Assembly: GCA_001791715.1 (NCBI GenBank)
Contig: MGFD01000050.1
Location: forward strand, 1-29,913
Direction of reading: 5' to 3'
Length of the DNA: 29,913 nucleotides
Source: Candidatus Uhrbacteria bacterium RIFOXYB2_FULL_45_11
Lineage (GTDB): Bacteria; Patescibacteriota; Patescibacteriia; UBA9934; GWF2-40-263
Both the position numbers and the translations under genes were made by a program. The notes beneath the pieces are model-generated. The model did no database searches. It was not told where the DNA came from and saw nothing but the letters and a program-made list of their open reading frames with translations. The number at the start of each line of letters is the position of its first letter. The stretch's first letter is position 1. Shown piece by piece: positions 16,946 to 23,051 of this stretch.

Positions 16946-16974
16946 AGGATAGTCGATCTTGGGGGTTTTGGCAA
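16946..16974 (-). promoter_or_regulatory. Promoter of the RluB-like gene, apparently leaderless
   Basis: On the minus strand, TTGCCA (16969-16974), a 17-nt spacer, and TATCCT (16946-16951). Only 9 nt separate the -10 box from the ATG, so the transcript should begin at or almost at the start codon. Confidence 0.55.
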
Positions 16975-17028
16975 TACACCACCCCTTACGCCGTGTAAGT
17001 CTTGAATAGCTTTTTTGTCTAAAGAAAA

Positions 17029-17061
17029 GAAAAAGCACCCTGAACGAATTCGAAGGGTGCT
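17029..17061 (-). terminator. Terminator of the GxGD protease gene
   Basis: The stem AGCACCCT/AGGGTGCT with a 12-nt loop; on the minus strand a T5 run follows. Confidence 0.8.
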
Positions 17062-17064
17062 GAG

Positions 17065-17991
17065 TTATGCGAAGGTAATCTTTTTGTATTTTCCTGCAAG
17101 GAACAATGTGACGAGCATGAGCGGGAGGATCGGCACCATGGCCGGGACTCCAATCGAAACATGCTGAAGAATGATTCCGGATCCCAGGATTCCAAGTGCG
17201 TAGGCACCGAGGACAAACCAATGGAGACGATAAACAGCAGCAGTGATCGTGACATACGCAGGAATGACCACATCGCCAAGACCAAGAAGCGAATGGAAAT
17301 CGTTGTTGATCATGGGTGGAAGTGTTGGACACAAAAATGCCATGGGCGGTAAGCGTGTTTCCATCATTGTCTGTGCAATGTTCACGATCGCTCCACCCCC
17401 AACAGAGGAAGTACCCCAGACACCCCAAAGATCATACAGGATGATGGCTCCGCTTGCGGAAACAAGATGCAGAATCGGAACGGGGCGAGCAACGCTGTAA
17501 AGAACGATGAGGCTAACACATAGGGCTGTAAGATCTGCAACGATCCAGTTGTCAAAGGTATGCCAAATGTATCCAAACAAGACGCTCACACACAAGGAAA
17601 TCGCGAATACAACTCTGTGATGATTCGGGAAAAAACGACCCAGCATCATAATAGAAAATGCCAGGCTTTGTGTAGTGACAAGAAAAAAACCGATTTGTGC
17701 CCCCGTGACGATCTTGAGAAGGTGAACGAATCCTGTTACACCGACGGCAAGAATGACACCAAGGAAGATTGCAGAATAAAGCATTGAGCGCTTTTCATCC
17801 ACACGATTCTCACCATCTGTTTTGTCGTCGGTCGTCGTTGTTCGAATCATGTTGAACAATGTTCCGCTTCGTACAATACTCAGTTTATCTTTGAGCAGCC
17901 AAAGCATGAGAAGGTGTATGGTAACGGCAAGCGTTATGAAAAACGCTTGATCAAACAGAAACTGATGATCGATCTCGTTGAACGTGTCCAA
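17065..17991 (-). CDS. Presenilin/signal-peptide-peptidase-like GxGD membrane protease
   Basis: 308 residues, about nine predicted membrane helices. The two catalytic motifs of the family are present in order: YD (Tyr186-Asp187, in IILYDLWG) and GLGD (237-240, LLGLGDVVIPA). The third, PAL, appears as PAM at 283-285 near the C-terminus. Family members cut membrane helices within the bilayer, such as signal-peptide remnants and type II membrane proteins. The start is TTG at 17991, chosen because AGGAGG (17996-18001) lies 4 nt upstream and no ATG fits. It has its own promoter (18045-18072) and terminator. Orthology to archaeal presenilin-like enzymes is inferred from motifs alone. Confidence 0.8.
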   Translation of the reverse strand: MDTFNEIDHQFLFDQAFFITLAVTIHLLMLWLLKDKLSIVRSGTLFNMIRTTTTDDKTDGENRVDEKRSMLYSAIFLGVILAVGVTGFVHLLKIVTGAQIGFFLVTTQSLAFSIMMLGRFFPNHHRVVFAISLCVSVLFGYIWHTFDNWIVADLTALCVSLIVLYSVARPVPILHLVSASGAIILYDLWGVWGTSSVGGGAIVNIAQTMMETRLPPMAFLCPTLPPMINNDFHSLLGLGDVVIPAYVTITAAVYRLHWFVLGAYALGILGSGIILQHVSIGVPAMVPILPLMLVTLFLAGKYKKITFA

Positions 17992-18044
17992 GGTTCCTCC
18001 TGGGCTGATTAAACAGTCGCTTTGTTGTACCTGCGACTCGTGAG

Positions 18045-18072
18045 ATTATCAAAAAATAAGCAATTTTGTCAA
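18045..18072 (-). promoter_or_regulatory. Promoter of the GxGD protease gene
   Basis: On the minus strand, TTGACA (18067-18072), a 16-nt spacer, and GATAAT (18045-18050). The leader is about 45 nt and ends in AGGAGG before the TTG start. Confidence 0.65.
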
Positions 18073-18083
18073 TCATCATGGAA

Positions 18084-18110
18084 TAAAAAACACCCAATCG
18101 AATTGGGTGT
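18084..18110 (-). terminator. Terminator of the tail-tagged membrane protein gene
   Basis: The stem ACACCCAAT/ATTGGGTGT with loop CGA; a T6 run on the minus strand. Confidence 0.85.
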
Positions 18111-18115
18111 AAGGC

Positions 18116-18967
18116 TCAGAAGGTGAAGTTTTGCTCATTCTCCGAAGAGAACCGAATTTTTTTCTTTATTGCCGGTTCAGCGGGAGCAGCTGGCGCGACT
18201 GGTGCAGCTGGCACGATCGGTTGATCCGCCACTTTTGGAGCGGCTGCAGGTACGGGCGCTGGAGCGATTTCGTGTTCTGTGTCTTGCGACACGTCGTGTT
18301 CATCTCTTTTTGCGTCCGGTTCCGTCAGGCGGAGCGTTGAAACGCGTGGTGCCTCTGAAGGGGGCAATGCTTTTTCATGCTCGTTGTAGCGGATTGCGCC
18401 CCATACAACTACGCACACTAGGCTCAACAACGCTATCACTACGATGACTGCGTATTTGATTCTACCCGTACGCTTTGGCTGAGTCTCCGGAGTCGGAGTC
18501 GGGTTCGGTGTTTCCGTCAACGGAACATCGGATGGTTCTACTGTTCTCTCGAGTTTGCGCATGTCGAGGAAACACAGATCGCTCGGATCGATCGCATGAT
18601 CCGGAACAATTTCTGTGGATGAGACTGTTTCGGTTGCGATGTTAGGCGCAACCACCGTCACCGTTGTTTCCTCGCGCTGATTCGGATTTCGTGAAAGAAT
18701 ACACGCAAGCTCGAACTCGCCACTTTGGCTAAAACCTTCTCGAGAGACGAATTTTAGTTCAGCTCGATGGTTTTCTTTTTCATCCACCGAAAGGATTCTT
18801 AATGCGTGTTTATCAAAAAGAATAGATCCTGCCTTTACGGCAATGACATACTCGTCGTCAACGACAGCGAGAGGATTTCCCTCCGCGTCGGCTCCTTCGA
18901 TGACAAATGTCACCTCGAACGGATGATTAGGTTTTGGGTCCGGCGACAGAAAAAACGTTCGCGGCAT
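18116..18967 (-). CDS. Single-pass membrane protein with KKKIRFS-type C-terminal tail
   Basis: 283 residues from the ATG at 18967, chosen for AGGAG 6 nt upstream; the frame extends to 19033 without an SD. Residues 1-110 look like a beta-rich soluble domain (FEVTFVIEGADAEGNPLAVV...). A linker with PTPTPET leads to one membrane helix (about 170-190, YAVIVVIALLSLVCVVVWG) preceded by KRTGRIK, so N-in/C-out by the positive-inside rule. The outer part is Ala/Pro-rich and ends in KKKIRFSSENEQNFTF (coded at 18119-18166), nearly identical to the tail of the protein at 20995. No family is recognised. Confidence 0.75.
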   Translation of the reverse strand: MPRTFFLSPDPKPNHPFEVTFVIEGADAEGNPLAVVDDEYVIAVKAGSILFDKHALRILSVDEKENHRAELKFVSREGFSQSGEFELACILSRNPNQREETTVTVVAPNIATETVSSTEIVPDHAIDPSDLCFLDMRKLERTVEPSDVPLTETPNPTPTPETQPKRTGRIKYAVIVVIALLSLVCVVVWGAIRYNEHEKALPPSEAPRVSTLRLTEPDAKRDEHDVSQDTEHEIAPAPVPAAAPKVADQPIVPAAPVAPAAPAEPAIKKKIRFSSENEQNFTF

Positions 18968-19036
18968 GGAATCTCCTGTAAAGGAACGCGGTTCGTGACG
19001 TGATTGACACGAAGTCCTGTGACAGATGGACACGTC

Positions 19037-19065
19037 AAACTATCACAGAAAATGCGAAAAGTCAA
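19037..19065 (-). promoter_or_regulatory. Promoter of the tail-tagged membrane protein gene
   Basis: On the minus strand, TTGACT (19060-19065), a 17-nt spacer, and TAGTTT (19037-19042). The leader is about 60 nt and contains the SD. Confidence 0.55.
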
Positions 19066-19102
19066 GATGTGTCATATGTGATCGGCACGCCAAGGCAAAA
19101 CA

Positions 19103-19131
19103 AAAAACCACCCGTTTCCAGATGGTTTTTT
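19103..19131 (-). terminator. Terminator of rplT
   Basis: The stem AAAACCATC/GGGTGGTTTT read on the minus strand, loop TGGAAAC, followed by a T run. Confidence 0.8.
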
Positions 19132-19137
19132 ATTGAG

Positions 19138-19482
19138 CTATTTCACTTTTTCTACAATCTTTGCAAATACGGATGGGTGATCTTTTGCAAGTGTTGAAAG
19201 GATTTTGCGATCCAATGCAATGTTTGCCTTTTTAACCATGTCCATGAATTTGCTGTAGCTCAGATCAAATGATCTGACGCCAGCATTGATGCGAACTTGG
19301 AAGAGACGGCGAAATGCACGTTTCTTGTTACGGCGATCGCGATACGCGTTCACACCCGCCTTCAAAAAAGCAGGGCGCGCAAGCTTGATGCTTGATTTGC
19401 GCTTCCACATCATTCCTTTTACTTTTTTCAGCAAGTTTTTGCGGCGCTTAACATGCTGGGTTCCACGTTTTACTCGAGGCAT
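19138..19482 (-). CDS. rplT: 50S ribosomal protein L20
   Basis: 114 residues, family-typical length. It begins MPRVKRGTQHVKRRK and contains the conserved YRDRRNKKRAFRRLFQVRIN block. L20 binds 23S rRNA early in 50S assembly and in many bacteria represses its own infC-rpmI-rplT operon. The gene lies 30 nt downstream of rpmI, as expected for that operon. No SD is seen before the ATG (CTCACCAAT). Confidence 0.97.
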   Translation of the reverse strand: MPRVKRGTQHVKRRKNLLKKVKGMMWKRKSSIKLARPAFLKAGVNAYRDRRNKKRAFRRLFQVRINAGVRSFDLSYSKFMDMVKKANIALDRKILSTLAKDHPSVFAKIVEKVK

Positions 19483-19512
19483 ATTGGTGAGAGAAGAAAA
19501 GAGGAAAGAATG

Positions 19513-19710
19513 TTATTTCTGTTTCTGGATTAACATCTTGACCGTCTTTGTATAAGACTCAGAAAGGGAAACGTCACTGCGCTTTTTGCGGGTGATTTTG
19601 CCTGGATCTCGGCTATTAAAATGATCCTGCCCTGCATAGCGCTTTATCACTTTTCCGGTTTTTGTTACTTTGAGGCGCTTTGCAGTCGCCTGATGTGTTT
19701 TCGTTTTCAT
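19513..19710 (-). CDS. rpmI: 50S ribosomal protein L35
   Basis: 65 residues, basic, with the L35 signature KTHQATAKRLKVTKTGKV at the N-terminus. It sits between infC and rplT, the classic order. A strong promoter (19726-19754) lies just upstream, so rpmI-rplT can be made apart from infC. GGAG lies 8 nt before the ATG, but the predicted transcription start would leave only part of it in the mRNA. Confidence 0.97.
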   Translation of the reverse strand: MKTKTHQATAKRLKVTKTGKVIKRYAGQDHFNSRDPGKITRKKRSDVSLSESYTKTVKMLIQKQK

Positions 19711-19725
19711 AGGAAAGTCTCCGGA

Positions 19726-19754
19726 AGTATATAAGAATAGGGGGAAGACGTCAA
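19726..19754 (-). promoter_or_regulatory. Internal promoter for rpmI-rplT
   Basis: On the minus strand, TTGACG (19749-19754), a 17-nt spacer, and TATACT (19726-19731). The -10 box is 15 nt from the rpmI ATG, giving a very short leader. Confidence 0.65.
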
Positions 19755-19763
19755 GACGTGCAG

Positions 19764-19784
19764 GGATACTCCTTGTGGGTATCC
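19764..19784 (-). promoter_or_regulatory. Hairpin between infC and rpmI
   Basis: The stem GGATAC/GTATCC extended by CC/GG, with loop ACAA on the minus strand. There is no T run on that strand, so it may be an attenuator or protein-binding site (such as for L20) rather than a simple terminator. This is an inference from position. Confidence 0.45.
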
Positions 19785-19798
19785 TTTTGAACAGAATA

Positions 19799-20350
19799 TT
19801 AGGCTTTTGTCACGATTGCCGTGAGTTTTCCACCTTGGTAGGTGACAGCTTGTTCAATACGAAGGTTGTATTTTGCTTTCAGACTTTCAACAAAACGTGT
19901 GATAACAGCTTCTGCAACGTCTTTGTGAGCTTTTTCACGACCGCGCAGTGGGAGTTCAACGTTTACTTTATCGCCCCGGTCAAGAAATTTACCGGCCTGA
20001 GCTAACCTTACATCAAAGTCATGCGCTCCAATGCGGAATGTAAGACGAATGCCTTTTGTGTCTACTTCTTTTGATTGTGCTTTTTGCTTGCGGGCTTCTT
20101 TTTCTTTTTGATATTTGAACGCTCCGTAATCAAGAATTTTACAAACAGGAGGTTCAGCTTTAGGGGAAACCTCAACCAAATCAAGTTCTTTTGCTCTTGC
20201 AATGACAATTGCGTCTTCTGTTTTCAGGATTCCGAGTGGTTTTCCTTCATCATCAACAACGCGCACTTCAGGTGCGGTGATTTTTTCATTCATGCGAAAT
20301 TTTTGGACATGAAGGTTGGATTGGCGGGCACGGTGACGGTGAATGCGCAT
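19799..20350 (-). CDS. infC: Translation initiation factor IF-3
   Basis: 183 residues from the ATG at 20350. The N-domain begins at NEKITAPEVRVVDDEG (residues 21-36), followed by the Lys-rich linker (KYQKEKEARKQKAQSK) and the C-domain (IRLTFRIGAHDFDVRLAQAG). An internal ATG at 20293 would also give a complete IF3; the longer start is preferred for its basic N-terminal MRIHRHRARQ extension, which many CPR IF3s seem to have (recollection). IF3 keeps 30S subunits free and proofreads start codons, which matters here because most genes lack an SD. The ATG is preceded by TCCCTCCCT, the edge of a 9-nt array. Confidence 0.95.
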   Translation of the reverse strand: MRIHRHRARQSNLHVQKFRMNEKITAPEVRVVDDEGKPLGILKTEDAIVIARAKELDLVEVSPKAEPPVCKILDYGAFKYQKEKEARKQKAQSKEVDTKGIRLTFRIGAHDFDVRLAQAGKFLDRGDKVNVELPLRGREKAHKDVAEAVITRFVESLKAKYNLRIEQAVTYQGGKLTAIVTKA

Positions 20351-20359
20351 AGGGAGGGA

Positions 20360-20404
20360 AAGGCTTGAGAGGCGAGAGAGGCCGGAGAGGCTTGAAAGGC
20401 CGAA
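20360..20404 (+). repeat. Solo 9-nt-unit array, five units, before infC
   Basis: 45 nt, five units from AAGGCTTGA to AAGGCCGAA with GAGGCGAGA, GAGGCCGGA and GAGGCTTGA between. No inverted partner is nearby. In the infC transcript (minus strand) it is pyrimidine-rich; it ends 9 nt before the infC ATG. Confidence 0.9.
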
Positions 20405-20425
20405 TTGATAGAATAAGTTGTCGCT

Positions 20426-20454
20426 ACTATACAAAAGAACTTTCAAAATATCAA
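20426..20454 (-). promoter_or_regulatory. Promoter of infC operon
   Basis: On the minus strand, TTGATA (20449-20454), a 17-nt spacer, and TATAGT (20426-20431). It overlaps the divergent smpB promoter. The leader is about 70 nt and carries the 9-nt array. Confidence 0.7.
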
Positions 20455-20470
20455 GCGTTTCGTTATACTC
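20442..20470 (+). promoter_or_regulatory. Promoter of smpB, apparently leaderless
   Basis: TTCAAA (20442-20447), a 17-nt spacer, and TATACT (20465-20470). The -10 box ends 7 nt before the smpB ATG, which fits initiation at or next to the start codon. Confidence 0.55.
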
Positions 20471-20477
20471 TGCTGGT

Positions 20478-20918
20478 ATGCCGAGTTTGGCCACCAACAA
20501 GAAAGCAGGTTTTGACTTTGAGCTTCAAGAACAATTTGAAGCGGGTTTAGTGTTGCAGGGTTGGGAAGTAAAGTCTGCAAAGGCGGGGCACGTGCAGTTA
20601 AAGGGGGCGTTCCTTCATATTTCCAACGATGAACTTTGGCTTAAGAACGCATTTATCAGTCCGTATAAGCCAGCAGGAAACAAAGAAGTTCAATCCGATC
20701 GAGACAGAAAAGTTTTGGTTCATAAACGTGAGCTCAAACGATTGATGGGAAAAAAACAGACAGAAGGATTAACACTCGTACCACTTCGTATTTATACAAA
20801 AGGAAATTTGGTGAAGCTTGTGTTTGCGGTTGCAAAGGGAAAAAAGAAATATGAAAAACGGGAAGCGATTAAGAAACGTGACGTAGACAGACAGATGAAA
20901 GAGCACATGCGCCAATAA
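20478..20918 (+). CDS. smpB: SsrA-binding protein SmpB
   Basis: 146 residues from the ATG at 20478; the frame extends upstream through the promoter, so that start is not used. Family features are TNKKAGFDFELQEQFEAGLVL, then GWEVKSAKAGHVQLKGAF, and a basic C-terminal tail (KKRDVDRQMKEHMRQ) that mimics the codon-anticodon helix in the decoding centre. SmpB delivers tmRNA to stalled ribosomes. Its partner, the tmRNA gene, lies 2.1 kb downstream (23052-23442). The promoter position suggests a leaderless mRNA. Confidence 0.96.
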   Translation: MPSLATNKKAGFDFELQEQFEAGLVLQGWEVKSAKAGHVQLKGAFLHISNDELWLKNAFISPYKPAGNKEVQSDRDRKVLVHKRELKRLMGKKQTEGLTLVPLRIYTKGNLVKLVFAVAKGKKKYEKREAIKKRDVDRQMKEHMRQ

Positions 20919-20957
20919 TCACTCGTTGCTCGGTGCGAGCTGTGGGTGATTATTTTT
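20914..20957 (+). terminator. Terminator of smpB
   Basis: The stem AATAATCAC/GTGATTATT with an inner CTCG/CGAG stem, followed by T5. It begins within the last codons. Confidence 0.75.
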
Positions 20958-20970
20958 CTGTGAAGAAAAA

Positions 20971-20996
20971 TAAAAAACACGCAAGGATTGCGTGTT
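20971..20996 (-). terminator. Terminator of the tail-tagged secreted protein gene
   Basis: The perfect stem AACACGCAA/TTGCGTGTT with loop GGA; a T6 run on the minus strand. It overlaps the stop codon. Confidence 0.85.
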
Positions 20997-22116
20997 AGAA
21001 CTTAAAGCTTTGTTCATTCTCCGGAGAGAAACGAATTTTCTTTTTCAGAGGTGTGGGTGGGTCCTGCTTTTGAGGCGGGTTTTTTTTGTTGGCAATCAGT
21101 ACTTTATCGCCCTTCTTTTTTTCTGTCGGCATCGGAGTGGACACAGCCGGTTTGTCTGGTGTGTCTCGACACGGACCGTTTACTTGATCGAAGCAAGAAA
21201 GAGACTCGCTCAGCTTGCGACCAGGTTTGAATGCGGTCATGGCCGTTTTGAGCGCCGGCCAACCTCCACCTGCGGGTTCTTTTTCGATGACGAACAGTCC
21301 GGCGCCGTGATAGAACCGTGCGGCTGAATTGATGAATCGATTGATGCTTGCGGCATTTGTGTTCGTCCCGTATGTCCTGCCGATGGGAATCAATTTGCAG
21401 GGCGAATCTGGATAGCGCGCACGCATATTGTCAAACTGGTTTTGTCCGTACGCAAGGACGTGTGCTGGGTCCATGGTTTTTTTCTTGCCGTGTCCGTCAA
21501 ATGCTTCAAACTGCATCCAGTAGTTCTGTGGCAGGAAGTAGTCTGAGTATTTGAAGGTGATGCCCCACAGCCGTTTCTTCACATTTGAGAGATGTGGAAA
21601 CGTGGACGACATCAGAATTTTGTCTTTCCGAGCATCCGTTTCTTTTCGAAGTAATGAGAATACTTTTTCCCACTTGCTCGCCTCAAGACCAAAAAGCCCG
21701 AGATCGTCGATGATCACGCCGTCTGCACCCATGTCGAGTGTCAGCGCGGCAAGACGAACGGATTCGACAATGGAATTGTCATTTTGAAGTCGAGCCGTGA
21801 AGTAGGAGTAGACGCGCATGTTTTCCGCATGGAACGCCTCGGCAAGGTCTTTCGAAAAACAGGGGACCCATTTGCCGTTCACTTTTGTGCCCCAGCTACT
21901 TCCGTCATGGCTTTTGACCATGGCAAAGGAAAAACCTTTTGCCTTGATGTCACGCGCGTAGGCACGAGCCGCATCTTTGCTCGCCGCAGCGGGGACGCTG
22001 CTTTTGAACGTAAAGATGCCGAAACCGTCGATGTGTGCCGGGAGTGCATATGCACGTTCGGTGATCAACAGTGAAACGTAAAAGAAAAAGAACAGAGAGT
22101 AAAGAACACGTTTCAT
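20995..22116 (-). CDS. Secreted TIM-barrel-like protein with KKKIRFS-type C-terminal tail
   Basis: 373 residues from the ATG at 22116, chosen for GAGGAGG 6 nt upstream. A signal peptide ends near YALPA (about residue 26). The body alternates helices and strands, including GADGVIIDDLGLFG (130-143), AMVKSHDGSSWG and LIPIGRTYG, which resemble strand ends of a glycoside-hydrolase-like TIM barrel; Asp137/Asp138 would be candidate active-site residues (inference). A Lys/Pro linker (NPPQKQDPPTP) ends in KKKIRFSPENEQSFKF (coded at 20998-21045), the tail shared with the protein at 18116. It has its own promoter and terminator. Confidence 0.72.
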   Translation of the reverse strand: MKRVLYSLFFFFYVSLLITERAYALPAHIDGFGIFTFKSSVPAAASKDAARAYARDIKAKGFSFAMVKSHDGSSWGTKVNGKWVPCFSKDLAEAFHAENMRVYSYFTARLQNDNSIVESVRLAALTLDMGADGVIIDDLGLFGLEASKWEKVFSLLRKETDARKDKILMSSTFPHLSNVKKRLWGITFKYSDYFLPQNYWMQFEAFDGHGKKKTMDPAHVLAYGQNQFDNMRARYPDSPCKLIPIGRTYGTNTNAASINRFINSAARFYHGAGLFVIEKEPAGGGWPALKTAMTAFKPGRKLSESLSCFDQVNGPCRDTPDKPAVSTPMPTEKKKGDKVLIANKKNPPQKQDPPTPLKKKIRFSPENEQSFKF

Positions 22117-22156
22117 GACAGACCTCCTCAAAAAATTGTTGCTCAAGAAACGTCTA

Positions 22157-22185
22157 AAGATACTTGAAAAAATGTTTTTTGTCAA
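22157..22185 (-). promoter_or_regulatory. Promoter of the tail-tagged secreted protein gene
   Basis: On the minus strand, TTGACA (22180-22185), a 17-nt spacer, and TATCTT (22157-22162). The leader is about 35 nt and contains the SD. Confidence 0.7.
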
Positions 22186-22195
22186 TATAAACCTT

Positions 22196-22291
22196 GTAGA
22201 TACGGATTACAGATGATTACAGATGAAGATAATGTTAGAAAAATATGTCGTCCGTAATCTCTATCCGTATTCATCTGTAATCCGTATCTAC
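22196..22291. repeat. 21-bp perfect inverted repeat with 10-nt internal units
   Basis: The left arm 22196-22216 and right arm 22271-22291 are exact reverse complements (left begins GTAGATACGG, ends ACAGATGA). The left arm continues with a second GATTACAGAT unit. The loop is 54 nt and has no gene. It lies between the promoter of one minus-strand gene and the terminator of the next. Confidence 0.9.
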
Positions 22292-22304
22292 AGCATTTTA
22301 CAGA

Positions 22305-22330
22305 ACAAAAAATCCACACGTGTGTGTGGA
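22305..22330 (-). terminator. Terminator of the HAD-like gene
   Basis: The stem TCCACAC/GTGTGGA with loop ACAC on the minus strand, followed by T6. Confidence 0.8.
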
Positions 22331-22339
22331 AACGGAGGA

Positions 22340-22849
22340 TCAAAGTGTTCCGAGGACCAAAGGTTCGAGTTCGGTCCAGGAACGGACGATCTGTTCGCCC
22401 TGGAGATGGTTGGCGTAGCGCCGAAGTTCTTTATCCGACGGGTTGAATATGTATCGGTGTGTCACAATACCCTGCATGGAGACCAGGATTTCGGCCCGGT
22501 CGTCAATAAAGTGCGTGATGCCGAGTGCTTTGCAGATCCCGGCTTTCTCTGGGCGGCGCAGGCAGAACCTGTACGCTTGTGGATTCATGCCGGTCTGTTT
22601 CCAGAAGTTGTGGTGTGCGAGCCAGGCAAGACTCTTTTCTTGCACACGGAGTCCGCACTTTGAAATGAGGAATACGTTCTCGGGTTCGAACTGAGCAACA
22701 AATTTGCCGATCGTTTCGAATGCTCCTGGAAGCGCAGTCGTTCGTAAAAAGTTGTCGCTGAAAAACGCAGTATCGGTGCCGTCGTTACGTGCACTGTCGA
22801 TAATCACTTTACCGATGTCGATCCCGAGTCTGTGGGGAATGTGTATCAT
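22340..22849 (-). CDS. HAD-superfamily-like protein
   Basis: 169 residues. Motif I is GIDIGKVIID (Asp11; the usual second Asp of DxD is Gly13), motif II is FLISKCG (Ser63), motif III/IV are Lys102 (RRPEKAGIC) and Asp116-Asp117 (HFIDDRAE). The fold is thus HAD-like, without an obvious cap domain, but the acid/base Asp is missing, so phosphatase activity is doubtful. The substrate is unknown. GGGAG lies 9 nt before the ATG at 22849. It has its own promoter, divergent from that of the tmRNA gene. Confidence 0.7.
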   Translation of the reverse strand: MIHIPHRLGIDIGKVIIDSARNDGTDTAFFSDNFLRTTALPGAFETIGKFVAQFEPENVFLISKCGLRVQEKSLAWLAHHNFWKQTGMNPQAYRFCLRRPEKAGICKALGITHFIDDRAEILVSMQGIVTHRYIFNPSDKELRRYANHLQGEQIVRSWTELEPLVLGTL

Positions 22850-22894
22850 CTGAATAAACTCCCGAAAATCTCCAACGTAATTGTTGAAGAGGGG

Positions 22895-22923
22895 ACTTTA
22901 ACAAGGGAATCATCCCACGTCAA
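22895..22923 (-). promoter_or_regulatory. Promoter of the HAD-like gene
   Basis: On the minus strand, TTGACG (22918-22923), a 17-nt spacer, and TAAAGT (22895-22900). Its -35 box lies 4 nt from the -35 of the divergent ssrA promoter. Confidence 0.6.
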
Positions 22924-22932
22924 TCGATTGAC
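22919..22932. promoter_or_regulatory. Palindrome joining two divergent -35 boxes
   Basis: The perfect 14-bp palindrome GTCAATCGATTGAC covers both -35 boxes of the divergent HAD-like and ssrA promoters. It may be an operator or only the geometric result of two facing TTGAC boxes. Confidence 0.5.
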
Positions 22933-22956
22933 AAAAACACATTTTTCGAGTATTCT
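22928..22956 (+). promoter_or_regulatory. Promoter of the tmRNA gene
   Basis: TTGACA (22928-22933), a 17-nt spacer, and TATTCT (22951-22956). It would start a precursor near 22963, with about 90 nt to be removed (by RNase P) before the mature 5' end. Confidence 0.65.
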
Positions 22957-23007
22957 TTCGCAACGGGTCAGTTACGGAGAGGAGATGAATCATCCTCCAG
23001 TTTCCTT

Positions 23008-23036
23008 CTTTCGAATTTCGATATTCGAATTTCGTT
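23008..23036 (+). repeat. 7-nt-period array in the pre-tmRNA leader
   Basis: TTCGAAT and TTCGATA units alternate for about four copies, between the ssrA promoter and the mature 5' end. The units resemble TTAGAAT of the array before the Wzz-like gene. The rest of 22957-23051 holds a chance 24-codon frame and no other gene. Confidence 0.7.
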
Positions 23037-23051
23037 TTTTGTCTCTCCTTC

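Noticed and set aside
22223..22663. A 146-codon open frame on the plus strand over the HAD-like gene
   Set aside because: The minus strand has HAD motifs, promoter, SD and terminator; the plus frame starts in the empty inverted repeat.
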